Below, in pieces: positions 15,230 through 23,363 of a stretch of DNA of 64,000 nucleotides. Numbering within the stretch: position 1 is the first letter of the stretch; each line of letters begins with the position of its first letter. This DNA is from Vaginimicrobium propionicum (GTDB lineage Bacteria > Actinomycetota > Actinomycetes > Propionibacteriales > Propionibacteriaceae), in contig NZ_LT706985.1 of NCBI RefSeq assembly GCF_900155645.1, positions 1,350,051 through 1,414,050 on the forward strand, in the 5' to 3' direction. The translations under genes were made by a program, and so were the position numbers. The notes beneath the pieces were generated by a model. That model made no database searches, had not been told where the DNA came from, and saw nothing but the letters and a program-made list of their open reading frames with translations.

Positions 15230-15877
15230 GTGATTGAACCTAAGTGGCGAAACGTACTGTTTGATTTAGATGGAACACTGGCCGATACCGTCCCCCTGAT
15301 TCTGGCGAGCTACGAGCACACCTTCCAAACTGTTCTCGGTAAAAGTGTGGACAAAAATCTGGCGATTACCTGGATAGGACGAACCCTGGCGGACGCATTC
15401 AATGAATACGACCCCACTCACGCTAAAGAAATGGAAAGGGTCTACCTAGATTTCAATGGCCGAAATTTACGACGCCTAGCCACCGGCTTCGACGGCATCC
15501 CCGACCTCCTGCACAAGCTACAAGACTCCGGCGCGCGCACCGGCATAGTCACCTCAAAACGCCGCTCGGTAGCTCAAGCCACCATGGAAGTGGCCGGGTT
15601 GCCGTCCGACATGGTGTTGGCTGTCGGCATGGAGGACACCAAAGCCCACAAGCCAAAACCAGAACCGATATTGGCAGGTATAAAAGCACTAGGAGCTAAC
15701 CCAAGCGAAACCGTCTACGTTGGTGACGCTGTCGTAGATTTACAAGCCGCTGCGAACGCGAGCATCGCCGGAATTGGCGTGTTATGGGGTGCCGGAGCCG
15801 CAGACGAAATGCGCGCCCAACCCAATGCCGGCATCGCAACCAGCGTCAAAGAGCTTGCTGAACTGCTCTTAAAATAG
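15230..15877 (+). CDS. HAD-superfamily phosphatase (phosphoglycolate phosphatase/PpaX-like)
   Basis: 215 residues. HAD motif I FDLDGTLAD (about 11-19) gives the nucleophile Asp and acid Asp; motif II is GIVTSKR with the Ser/Thr in that segment; the Lys KPKPEP and motif IV VYVGDAVVDLQAA follow at about 140-172. The alpha-helical cap sits after motif I. Family members dephosphorylate phosphoglycolate, pyrophosphate or sugar phosphates; the exact substrate is not readable. GTG or ATG start assigned where the divergent spacing allows. Confidence 0.85.
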   Translation: MIEPKWRNVLFDLDGTLADTVPLILASYEHTFQTVLGKSVDKNLAITWIGRTLADAFNEYDPTHAKEMERVYLDFNGRNLRRLATGFDGIPDLLHKLQDSGARTGIVTSKRRSVAQATMEVAGLPSDMVLAVGMEDTKAHKPKPEPILAGIKALGANPSETVYVGDAVVDLQAAANASIAGIGVLWGAGAADEMRAQPNAGIATSVKELAELLLK

Positions 15878-15899
15878 CTGCCCCACTAGGAAAAATAAA

Positions 15900-15927
15900 C
15901 GTGCCCGCCCTCAACTGGGCGGGCACG
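15900..15927 (-). terminator. Rho-independent terminator of the CoA-transferase gene
   Basis: Perfect 11-bp arms CGTGCCCGCCC/GGGCGGGCACG around TCAACT. On the minus strand the hairpin is followed by GTTTATTTTTCC, so it terminates the minus-strand gene; the plus side has no T-run. Confidence 0.85.
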
Positions 15928-15940
15928 CAACAAAATGAAG

Positions 15941-17455
15941 TTACGGCATCATCGTGCCAGTATCACGCAACCTGGTGTGGAAGGAGAAGGCCGAATCCAA
16001 ATCGTGTGGAGTGTGGATACCCTTCGACACCTTCAAAGCGCGATCGTAATACTCGTGCAACGCGGCACGGTAATCCGGGTGGGCGCAATTATCGATCACC
16101 GAATTTACGCGCTGACGAGGCGCTAGGCCGCGCAGATCAGCTACGCCTTGCTCAGTGATAATCACCATCACATCATGCTCAGTGTGGTCAACGTGCGAAA
16201 CCATCGGGACGATGGTCGAAATATTGCCGCCCTTAGCGGTAGACGGCGATACAAAGATTGACAGCGAGGCGTTACGGGTGAAATCACCAGAACCGCCAAC
16301 ACCGTTCATCATGCGAGTACCAGAAATGTGGGTGGAGTTCACATTGCCGTAAATATCGGCCTCAATCATGCCGTTACAAGCAATAACACCGAGACGACGA
16401 ATCACCTCCGGGTGGTTAGATACGTCCTGTGGGCGAAGAATAATCTTGTCGCGGTATGACGCAGCATTCTCGTTCATGTGGTGGGCCATATCCGGTGACA
16501 GCGAGAACGACGTGGCGGAAGCAACCGTTACCTTGCCGGCGTCAATCAGGTTAACCATGCCGTCCTGGACAACCTCCGTATAGCTAGTCAGGTTCTCGTA
16601 CTTGGAGTCAAGCAAACCTGCTAGCACTGCGTTAGCAATATTGCCGACACCAGATTGCAGCGGGAAGAGGTTTTGAGGCATCCGGCCGTGGCTCACCTCA
16701 TAATCGAAAAGGTCTAACAGGTAGCCAGCGATCTTCTTAGAATCCTCATCGAGCGCCTTGAACGGGCTGTTACGGTCAGGGGCGTTCGTCTCGACCACGG
16801 CGACTACCTTGTCAAGGTCAATAGTGAACGCTTTATCACCAATCCGGTCACCAGTGTGGGTAATCGGAATTGGTGGGGTATTCGGTGGTAACTGCCCAAT
16901 GCCGTAATAGATGTCGTGCATCCCGTACAGTTCCTCGGATTGCCAAGAGTTGACCTCAATGATGATTTTCTTGGCGCGATCAAGATAAGTGCGGCTCATA
17001 CCAACCGAAGAGCTAGGCACAATCTTGCCGTCCTCGGTGATTTGGCTAGCCTCGACGATCGCGAAATCAATAGGCCCTAGATAGCCCATATCAACCAGTT
17101 TGGCCACGTGGGACAGGTGAATATCCGCATAGTTTGAGGTGCCATCATTCATTGCCCGACGCATGCCTGGGTCAGACTGGTATGGGGTACGGAATGAGAT
17201 ACCGTTGACGTCTGCCAACACCCCGTCTAGTTCCGGCGCGGTAGATGCGCCGGTGAAGATGCGCACCATAAACTCTTCGCCGCGATCATGAGCTTCTTTA
17301 ATCCGAGTCGCCAGCGCCGGCGGCACAGCTTTCGGGTAGCCGGCACCGGTGAAGCCAGAGCAGCCTAGTGAATCACCATCATTGATGAGGGCTGCTGCAT
17401 CCTCGGCGCTCATCACTTTGCTTGCTAATTTGGAATTGCCAATACGGCCTGCCAT
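15941..17455 (-). CDS. Succinyl-CoA:acetate CoA-transferase (acetyl-CoA hydrolase/transferase family)
   Basis: 504 residues, the size of the SucCoAT/Cat1/AarC family. Visible are GCSGFTGAGYPKAVP near the start, LQSGVGNIANAVLAGL (about 265-280), the catalytic-Glu segment TSYTEVVQDGM, and the C-terminal ITEQGVADLRGLAPR. The enzyme moves CoA between succinyl-CoA and acetate, closing a fermentation or an acetate-overflow cycle in the cytoplasm. It stands alone with its own terminator. Confidence 0.9.
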   Translation of the reverse strand: MAGRIGNSKLASKVMSAEDAAALINDGDSLGCSGFTGAGYPKAVPPALATRIKEAHDRGEEFMVRIFTGASTAPELDGVLADVNGISFRTPYQSDPGMRRAMNDGTSNYADIHLSHVAKLVDMGYLGPIDFAIVEASQITEDGKIVPSSSVGMSRTYLDRAKKIIIEVNSWQSEELYGMHDIYYGIGQLPPNTPPIPITHTGDRIGDKAFTIDLDKVVAVVETNAPDRNSPFKALDEDSKKIAGYLLDLFDYEVSHGRMPQNLFPLQSGVGNIANAVLAGLLDSKYENLTSYTEVVQDGMVNLIDAGKVTVASATSFSLSPDMAHHMNENAASYRDKIILRPQDVSNHPEVIRRLGVIACNGMIEADIYGNVNSTHISGTRMMNGVGGSGDFTRNASLSIFVSPSTAKGGNISTIVPMVSHVDHTEHDVMVIITEQGVADLRGLAPRQRVNSVIDNCAHPDYRAALHEYYDRALKVSKGIHTPHDLDSAFSFHTRLRDTGTMMP

Positions 17456-17531
17456 CAGATTCCTCCTGATAAGTACTGTGTTTTAAGGCTAGCGGGCAAG
17501 GCCAGCCTAGTAGTTAGGTATTCTGAATCTT

Positions 17532-18722
17532 TTAGTCGGGTAGTTTTGCGGTTGGACGAATAACGAACCCGGTTCGTAATTTCGGGGTGAAAAATGTTGA
17601 TTTCGGCGGCATCAATAACCGCTCCTCAGCGGTGCGTCTAATTTCCGCGAGTGAAGTTGGGCGCACCAAAATTGCTGCTGCATGATGGGAAACTTCATTA
17701 AGCACTTCTTTCAACCCGTGCTGATAACTAACTTTTGCCAGGCTGCCCGCCAAAGCGTGTTCCAACCAGGCACCATCCAAATCACGCACTCCCAAGAAAG
17801 CACCCGGACGCGGTTTCAGCCAGGTTGGGCGGCCATGCGGGCTTATTAACACCAGCCGTCCGCTAGTCTCCATGTCCGTCAAGGTTTGCGGAGTCAATTT
17901 CTGATCGAATTTCTCAAACTCAAAACAGCCCGAGAGATCCTCTTTAAGCTGCCGGAAACTAACCCCGTCATAGAGACGGTGAATAGCCTCAATAGCTAGC
18001 TGATCCTCGACTAGCTCATTAACGAACATCAGCGTGCATTCAGCTTCAGTGCTCTTTGATCTAGTCGCCTTGCGAATCTCGTCGCGATATTCACGCGAAA
18101 TCGCATATCTGTGGTGGCCATCAGCGATCAACACGTCAGCGGACTCGACCATTCTGGAAATTTTTGCCACCCTCTTAGGGTCATCAACCTTCTCCACAAT
18201 GTGCTGGACGCCCTCCACCTCAACACAACCAACCGGAAGCCCTGGCTCAGCCAACACATCCGTTAACCCGGATGCTAATGACAGCCCCCACGCCGGCGAG
18301 AGATTCGCGGCGGTTGCCCGCGTCAAATCCAGGCGGTCACTCTTCGCTTTCTTGGTGGTGCGTTCATGCGCCAGCACCCCGCCAGCCTTCTCATCCACCA
18401 CTTCGATACCGCCTAGAACGCCAGAGATTTCGCGTTGCTTGCCGGCAGCGTCCACGAATTTCATACGGTAAATAGTGAAACTAGGGTGATCATCGCGCAC
18501 TAACACACCGTCACGCTGCCACTCCCCCAAACGGAAAGCGGCAATCTGGTAACGGTCATCACCACCGTCTGGGACATCAATCCAGACGATATTGTGCTCG
18601 TCCATGTCGCGTAACTCGTTTACGTCGCGCTCACTCAGCACGTCGTATGGCGGAGCTATCGTTTTGTCGAGACTAACCTTTGTGGAATAGCGCAGGGCGC
18701 GGAATGGCTCGAAACGTGGCAT
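17532..18722 (-). CDS. DUF1015 family protein
   Basis: 396 residues that start MPRFEPFRALRYS and contain the family marks APPYDVLS, HRYAISREYRD with ADGHHRYA, and a C-terminal IRRTAEERLLMPPKSTFF then PKLRTGFVIRP. The HHRY and MPPKSTFFxPK motifs are standard for DUF1015. Some relatives are kinases of free serine or associate with ParB-like folds; no function is claimed here. It overlaps no neighbour and lies in the same direction as the CoA-transferase. Confidence 0.88.
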   Translation of the reverse strand: MPRFEPFRALRYSTKVSLDKTIAPPYDVLSERDVNELRDMDEHNIVWIDVPDGGDDRYQIAAFRLGEWQRDGVLVRDDHPSFTIYRMKFVDAAGKQREISGVLGGIEVVDEKAGGVLAHERTTKKAKSDRLDLTRATAANLSPAWGLSLASGLTDVLAEPGLPVGCVEVEGVQHIVEKVDDPKRVAKISRMVESADVLIADGHHRYAISREYRDEIRKATRSKSTEAECTLMFVNELVEDQLAIEAIHRLYDGVSFRQLKEDLSGCFEFEKFDQKLTPQTLTDMETSGRLVLISPHGRPTWLKPRPGAFLGVRDLDGAWLEHALAGSLAKVSYQHGLKEVLNEVSHHAAAILVRPTSLAEIRRTAEERLLMPPKSTFFTPKLRTGFVIRPTAKLPD

Positions 18723-18767
18723 ATCTTGAGGGTAGCGGGGATTTAGCCAACCAATTGACCAAGTCTT

Positions 18768-19463
18768 CTAGATGGGCGCGTCGATCTGGAATTGCTCATC
18801 AAAAGCACCGAATGTGACGGTCATTCCACCCTCATCACCAGATACTTCTTGAGCTGGACGAACCACGCGACGAATCAGCCGATGCCCGGCATCCACATAT
18901 ATCTCAACTACCTCATCCTGACCTGTGGCTAGGTATTTTGTGACGGCAACACCATCGATAGTCTCGGCGCCGGCAGTCTCTAGCGAGCTAGCTTGCCTCA
19001 ACGATTTAGTAAAATCAGGGGTGAGATTAGCTTTATTTTCCTCTGGCAGCTCAGTTTTCTGCCAATTCTCGCCAGGGTTCTTCACATAAGCGTCATCACC
19101 GATGGTTATCGCTTGAGCACTGTTTCCATCCCCCATATCTGTAACGGAATAGGCTTTGATAGCGCTCGAATCGCTACGGTCAACCTGGACGGTGGTTTTT
19201 GACTGGAAGCGTTTGCCGTCGTTGACGGTAACCACCTCAATCACCTGCTGGAAACTTTTAACTGCCGCCATCGCAGCATCAATCTGGTCGGCCAACTCTA
19301 CGATATTGGTGGGCGCTGACCCGCTTGACGCAGCAGTAGTTGGCTGAGGTGCCGTAGCCACGCTAGGCGAATTATCCCCGCCACCCCTCAAACTAGGGTC
19401 AGTAGCGCAGGCGCTAAGACCCAACGCAACCAACACCAACAGGACGAAAAACCGACGCATCAT
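18768..19463 (-). CDS. LppX/LprG-like lipoprotein
   Basis: 231 residues from ATG 19463 (AAAGG upstream); 19460 is equally possible. A lipoprotein signal MRRFFVLLVLVALGLSAC (lipobox LSAC) gives a lipidated Cys, then a Ser/Thr/Pro linker and a domain of repeated beta strands (KSFQQVIEVVTVNDGKRF, ITIGDDAYVKNPGENW, DGVAVTKYLATGQ), typical of the mycobacterial LppX_LprAFG fold, which binds lipids at the cell surface. Ligand unknown. It is followed downstream by the DUF1015 gene and preceded by nagB. Confidence 0.8.
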   Translation of the reverse strand: MMRRFFVLLVLVALGLSACATDPSLRGGGDNSPSVATAPQPTTAASSGSAPTNIVELADQIDAAMAAVKSFQQVIEVVTVNDGKRFQSKTTVQVDRSDSSAIKAYSVTDMGDGNSAQAITIGDDAYVKNPGENWQKTELPEENKANLTPDFTKSLRQASSLETAGAETIDGVAVTKYLATGQDEVVEIYVDAGHRLIRRVVRPAQEVSGDEGGMTVTFGAFDEQFQIDAPI

Positions 19464-19529
19464 TACCTTTCGCTGCAATTTCCTAAAACCTATCGAGTGG
19501 GGATGACAATTTATTACGCCCAACCTCGT

Positions 19530-20315
19530 CTAGAAACGCTGCGGATCTACTTTGGCTGCCTCTACCTGACGGTAATAGTCAGCGAATGCCAGCTTAGAGG
19601 CAGCAGCCTCATCTAGAACAATGGTCACGTGCGGGTGCAGCTGTAGGGCAGATCCCGTCCACATCGACGTCACCGGCCCTTCGACGATGTGCTTGATGGC
19701 TTCGGATTTCGCCTCACCATTGGCCACCAACAGCGCATGCCGACAAGCCATAATAGTGCCCACGCCTTGAGTCAAAGCATGGGTTGGCACCTGATTAATG
19801 TCGTTATCGAAGAACCGCGCATTATCTTGTCGAGTTTGGGGCATTAGCGTCTTTAACCTAGTGCGCGAAGCCAGGGACGAACCTGGCTCATTGAAAGCAA
19901 TGTGGCCATCCGTACCGATGCCAAGAATCTGAATATCGACGCCACCAGCCTCGCTGATGGCCCGCTCATATTCTTCGCAAGCCGCAAATAAATCATCGGC
20001 TAACCCATCAGGACCATGCACATTCTCAGGCTTAATATCGGTCGGGGCAACGAAAAATCGTTCAATAAAGGTGCGGTAGCGTTCCGGGTGATCGGCTGGC
20101 AGCCCAACGTATTCGTCCAACATGAACGCCTTGCACTTTTTGAGGCTTAATTTGCCTGCGTCAACAAGCTTCCCGAGGTGCTCATAGGTGGTTATCGGGC
20201 TAGACCCCGTAGCCACACCCAAAACGGTATCTGGTTTTTGGTTAACAAAACGCGCGACAATTCCGGAGGCAACTTCACCGATTTTTTCAGCATCCTCGAC
20301 GATGACAACTTCCAC
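19530..20315 (-). CDS. nagB: Glucosamine-6-phosphate deaminase
   Basis: 261 residues, the normal NagB length. Family motifs are GVATGSSPITTYEHL (about 35-49), MLDEYVGL (65-72), ILGIGTDGHIAFNEPGSSL (the active-site stretch, 130-148) and VANGEAKSEAIKHIVEGP. It converts glucosamine-6-phosphate to fructose-6-phosphate and ammonia in amino-sugar catabolism. No nagA lies beside it. It is divergent from trmO. Confidence 0.95.
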   Translation of the reverse strand: MEVVIVEDAEKIGEVASGIVARFVNQKPDTVLGVATGSSPITTYEHLGKLVDAGKLSLKKCKAFMLDEYVGLPADHPERYRTFIERFFVAPTDIKPENVHGPDGLADDLFAACEEYERAISEAGGVDIQILGIGTDGHIAFNEPGSSLASRTRLKTLMPQTRQDNARFFDNDINQVPTHALTQGVGTIMACRHALLVANGEAKSEAIKHIVEGPVTSMWTGSALQLHPHVTIVLDEAAASKLAFADYYRQVEAAKVDPQRF

Positions 20316-20433
20316 GTTTTCTTCTCCCGTAAGTTGATTACCCGCCTAATTATTGCAGTGGATAAGCCATTCACACAGCAGCGACGAGCCTAAAATCGGT
20401 AGTGACCTATCCGGTATAACCGAGAGCAGAAAA

Positions 20434-21099
20434 TTGAGTGACATTAGCCCCATCGCTTTCTTTCGTAGCGATTTCAACGAGAAATTCGGTATCCCGCGCC
20501 AATCTGGCCTAGTGCCTGAGCTAATTGGGCAAGTGATTTTTAGACCAGAATTTGCTAGCCCGGAAGCTGTTAGGGGGCTTAGCGAATTTAGCCATATCTG
20601 GTTAATTTGGCAGTTTTCTGAAAACGTTAACGCCGACTGGAAACCAACAGTGCGCCCGCCACGGTTAGGCGGAAAAGTGCGCATGGGTGTTTTCGCTACC
20701 CGTTCCCCCTTTAGACCAAATAGTTTGGGGCTATCAAGCGTCAGATTGCTAGACGTGGCCACCGATGGCTCAACTTTGACTGTGGGCGGAGCCGATTTAC
20801 TAAACAACACCCCAATCTTCGACGTGAAACCCTATGTTGCTCAAGACCTACACCCGCAAGGTGATTTCGGGTTCACCACCAAAAACTCTGACTACCGGCT
20901 AGACGTTGAAATCCCATCTAAGATCGCAGAATTAGTGGACGCCACCCACCTGCTCGCGCTTCGACATGTATTAGCCGAAGACCCAAGACCCGCACACCAG
21001 CACATAGACGGCAAAGAATTTGGGCTATCTTTCGCCGGTTTTAATGTGCGATTCAGCGTTACCGGACACCAACTCAAAGTAATAGCGATAACCCGCTAA
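20434..21099 (+). CDS. trmO: tRNA (N6-threonylcarbamoyladenosine-37-N6) methyltransferase TrmO
   Basis: About 221 residues from TTG 20434, chosen since family members start shortly before 'IAxFRSxFxEKFGIPRQ'; an earlier in-frame TTG is at 20353. Motifs are FRSDFNEKFGIPRQSGL, then RPPRLGGKVRMGVFATRSPFRP and NSLGLSSVRL, diagnostic of the TsaA/YaeB/TrmO family, which methylates t6A37 in tRNA-Thr using SAM. Its stop codon overlaps the stop of the convergent gene at 21096. Confidence 0.88.
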   Translation: MSDISPIAFFRSDFNEKFGIPRQSGLVPELIGQVIFRPEFASPEAVRGLSEFSHIWLIWQFSENVNADWKPTVRPPRLGGKVRMGVFATRSPFRPNSLGLSSVRLLDVATDGSTLTVGGADLLNNTPIFDVKPYVAQDLHPQGDFGFTTKNSDYRLDVEIPSKIAELVDATHLLALRHVLAEDPRPAHQHIDGKEFGLSFAGFNVRFSVTGHQLKVIAITR

Positions 21100-22133
21100 T
21101 CCTTCACAGTGCGCGTCAACGTATAACCGGTATTCTGAGCAATAACCTTGGTGCTACCGACACGTTGATTAAGCGCAGCCTTCCACGGCAAATGAGAGTT
21201 ATAAACACACCAAAATTCACCCCCGGCGCTTAGCACTCGGCTAGCTTGCGTGAATAATTCGAGTGTTGGCTCAGATTCCTTTGCTTGACCGCGATGGAAA
21301 GGCGGATTAGTGACGATGACATCTATCGAGCCAGCCTCAAAACCAGATAAATCACTGACCCAATGAGTTTGGACGTCAACAACTGCCGTCCGCGCCGTCG
21401 CCTCAGTGGCGGCGCACCCCGCCCAACTAGAGTCGGCAGCATGCACTGTGGAGGTAGGCTGCAATTTCGCTAAAAGCGTAGCCAGGACGCCATTCCCGCT
21501 ACCCAAATCAAGGTAGACATCCGCGTCAGCAACCATATCAAGATGCTCTATGAGCAGTCTGGTGCCAGCATCAACTTTGTTGGTAGCGAATGTTGCCCCA
21601 TTTGCCCACAGGGTTAGCGGGATATTCTTTTGTCCCACTCGAATGTCCGCGTGATGACGGTGTTTCGGCCATTCCTCGACACCTGGATGCGGGCTGACGG
21701 CACGCAGCGCCCGCGACTTTTGCCGCCCTAAAGTGGCATTAACTTTGCCGAAGTATTTAGCCAACACCTCATTCATAGAACGATTAAGGTGTCGCTCTCG
21801 CGCACCACCTAGCAAGATCACGAAATCGTCAGCAAAATTGGCGACCCGCGCCGCATATTGATCTAAAGCGCCTAAGGACTTCGGTAGCCGCATCCACACC
21901 AAATCCACTCCGGCAAGGGTGCTAGCGTCCAAATCTTGGAATCTTTCAACAACGCTGACCCCTGGGCTAGCCAACTCTTTGGCACGCGAATAATCGCGGA
22001 CGTCGTCGCAGAAAACTATTGTTCTGCCAGCTAATTCACCACCGGCAGGCACCAGCTCTGGGGCGTCCAAAATCAGCAACTTTTGGCAGCTATCTGGCGA
22101 GTTATCAGCAATTATTCGATCAACCGGATCCAT
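21096..22133 (-). CDS. RsmC/RlmG-like rRNA guanine-N2 methyltransferase
   Basis: 345 residues with two tandem Rossmann-like halves. The C-terminal half holds the SAM motif DLGSGNGVLATLLA (about 210-223) and the catalytic TNPPFHRG (about 280-287, NPPF as in N2-G methylases). The N-terminal half is degenerate, as in RsmC and RlmG. It probably methylates a guanine in 16S or 23S rRNA; the site cannot be read. It is divergent from the kinase regulator at 22219. Confidence 0.85.
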   Translation of the reverse strand: MDPVDRIIADNSPDSCQKLLILDAPELVPAGGELAGRTIVFCDDVRDYSRAKELASPGVSVVERFQDLDASTLAGVDLVWMRLPKSLGALDQYAARVANFADDFVILLGGARERHLNRSMNEVLAKYFGKVNATLGRQKSRALRAVSPHPGVEEWPKHRHHADIRVGQKNIPLTLWANGATFATNKVDAGTRLLIEHLDMVADADVYLDLGSGNGVLATLLAKLQPTSTVHAADSSWAGCAATEATARTAVVDVQTHWVSDLSGFEAGSIDVIVTNPPFHRGQAKESEPTLELFTQASRVLSAGGEFWCVYNSHLPWKAALNQRVGSTKVIAQNTGYTLTRTVKD

Positions 22134-22218
22134 GGTCTTGATGGTAGCGATTCAATAAAGAGCACGCTGACTCGCGTTGTTGCCAGCAAATGCCCGAATC
22201 ACCCGGTAGCCTGAGGCA

Positions 22219-23112
22219 ATGCCGGAAAATCAGTTGCAAATTCACATCATCGCGGACTCTTCTGGCGAATCCGCCGCACGTATCGCTCGGGCAGCGCGCG
22301 CCCAATTTCAGCAATTGACTACAGAAATTATTCAACACCCAAGGGTGCAAGACGCCGAGAAAGCAATCAGCGCATTTAGGGAAATCGCTAGTGCAAACGA
22401 GCTAGCCCCGCAGGTGCCACGCATGGTGTTATTCACTTGCGCCGACGATGATATGCGCTCCCTGGTCAAACAACTTTGCGAAGAACAAAACCTGCCCTAC
22501 GCAGATTTGTTAGGCGATACTTTGGCGGCGATGGCTAAAGCGACTGGCCACAGTGCTGACGGGGTGCCAATGCGTCCTGTTGTTGCAGAGGCTGACTATT
22601 TCGAACGAATCTCTGCCATGGAGTTTGCCGTCCGCAATGATGACGGCATCTTGCCCGAGGCACTACGAGAGGCGGACATTGTTTTGGTGGGGGCATCTCG
22701 CTCTGGCAAAACCCCGCTCTCACTGTTTTTGGGTTATATGGGTTACAAAACCGTTAACGTGCCGTTAGTGCCGGGTATTACTCCACCAAAAGAGCTTAAA
22801 GAGGTCGATCGTTGGCGGATAGTTGGGTTAACCATCGACGCTGAACGATTGCTGCAAATCCGTTCGAGACGAGCCAAGGGCCTTGGTGGCTACGGCACCA
22901 AAGATGGCGGTTACGCTGATTTGGCGAAGATTTATGAAGAATTAGACGAGATTAGCCGCACCCAACGCAGCCTAGGCTGTCCGGTGATTGACACCACTGG
23001 GTTGGCTATCGAGGAGGCGGCTGCCAGAATCGCTGACATCGTCGATACCCGTGCGAAACGTTCCGGCGCTACCCTGCGTCGTCCCCCCGGCACCTTGACG
23101 ATGACCCCTTAA
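22219..23112 (+). CDS. Pyruvate,phosphate dikinase regulatory protein (DUF299)
   Basis: 297 residues. A P-loop-like GASRSGKTPLSLFLGYMGYK (about 157-176), VNVPLVPGI, and the C-terminal TGLAIEEAAARI identify the PpsR/PDRP family. These bifunctional enzymes use ADP to phosphorylate, and phosphate to release, a threonine next to the catalytic His of PPDK, switching it off or on. The PPDK gene follows 250 bases downstream in the same direction, which fits this role directly. Confidence 0.93.
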   Translation: MPENQLQIHIIADSSGESAARIARAARAQFQQLTTEIIQHPRVQDAEKAISAFREIASANELAPQVPRMVLFTCADDDMRSLVKQLCEEQNLPYADLLGDTLAAMAKATGHSADGVPMRPVVAEADYFERISAMEFAVRNDDGILPEALREADIVLVGASRSGKTPLSLFLGYMGYKTVNVPLVPGITPPKELKEVDRWRIVGLTIDAERLLQIRSRRAKGLGGYGTKDGGYADLAKIYEELDEISRTQRSLGCPVIDTTGLAIEEAAARIADIVDTRAKRSGATLRRPPGTLTMTP

Positions 23113-23363
23113 ACATTGGGTTCGGCAACACGATCAGCCAAGTTTGACTATTTGTAAATCGTTTGATGGTGACCTAAAAATCGCCATAATTAGCTCTTGA
23201 CTAGGGTAAATGGCATCAACTTTCAGGGAGTTTAGCCTTCTGGGCGCGCTAGCACTGGTTGCCCCCTGTAGCTACTTCCCCTCTGGGTCGCGTAGGCTTA
23301 TAACAGGCTTGAACCGCCAACGACGTGCGGTTAGCTCTGTGGGTAACTTTGAAGGAGAACTCA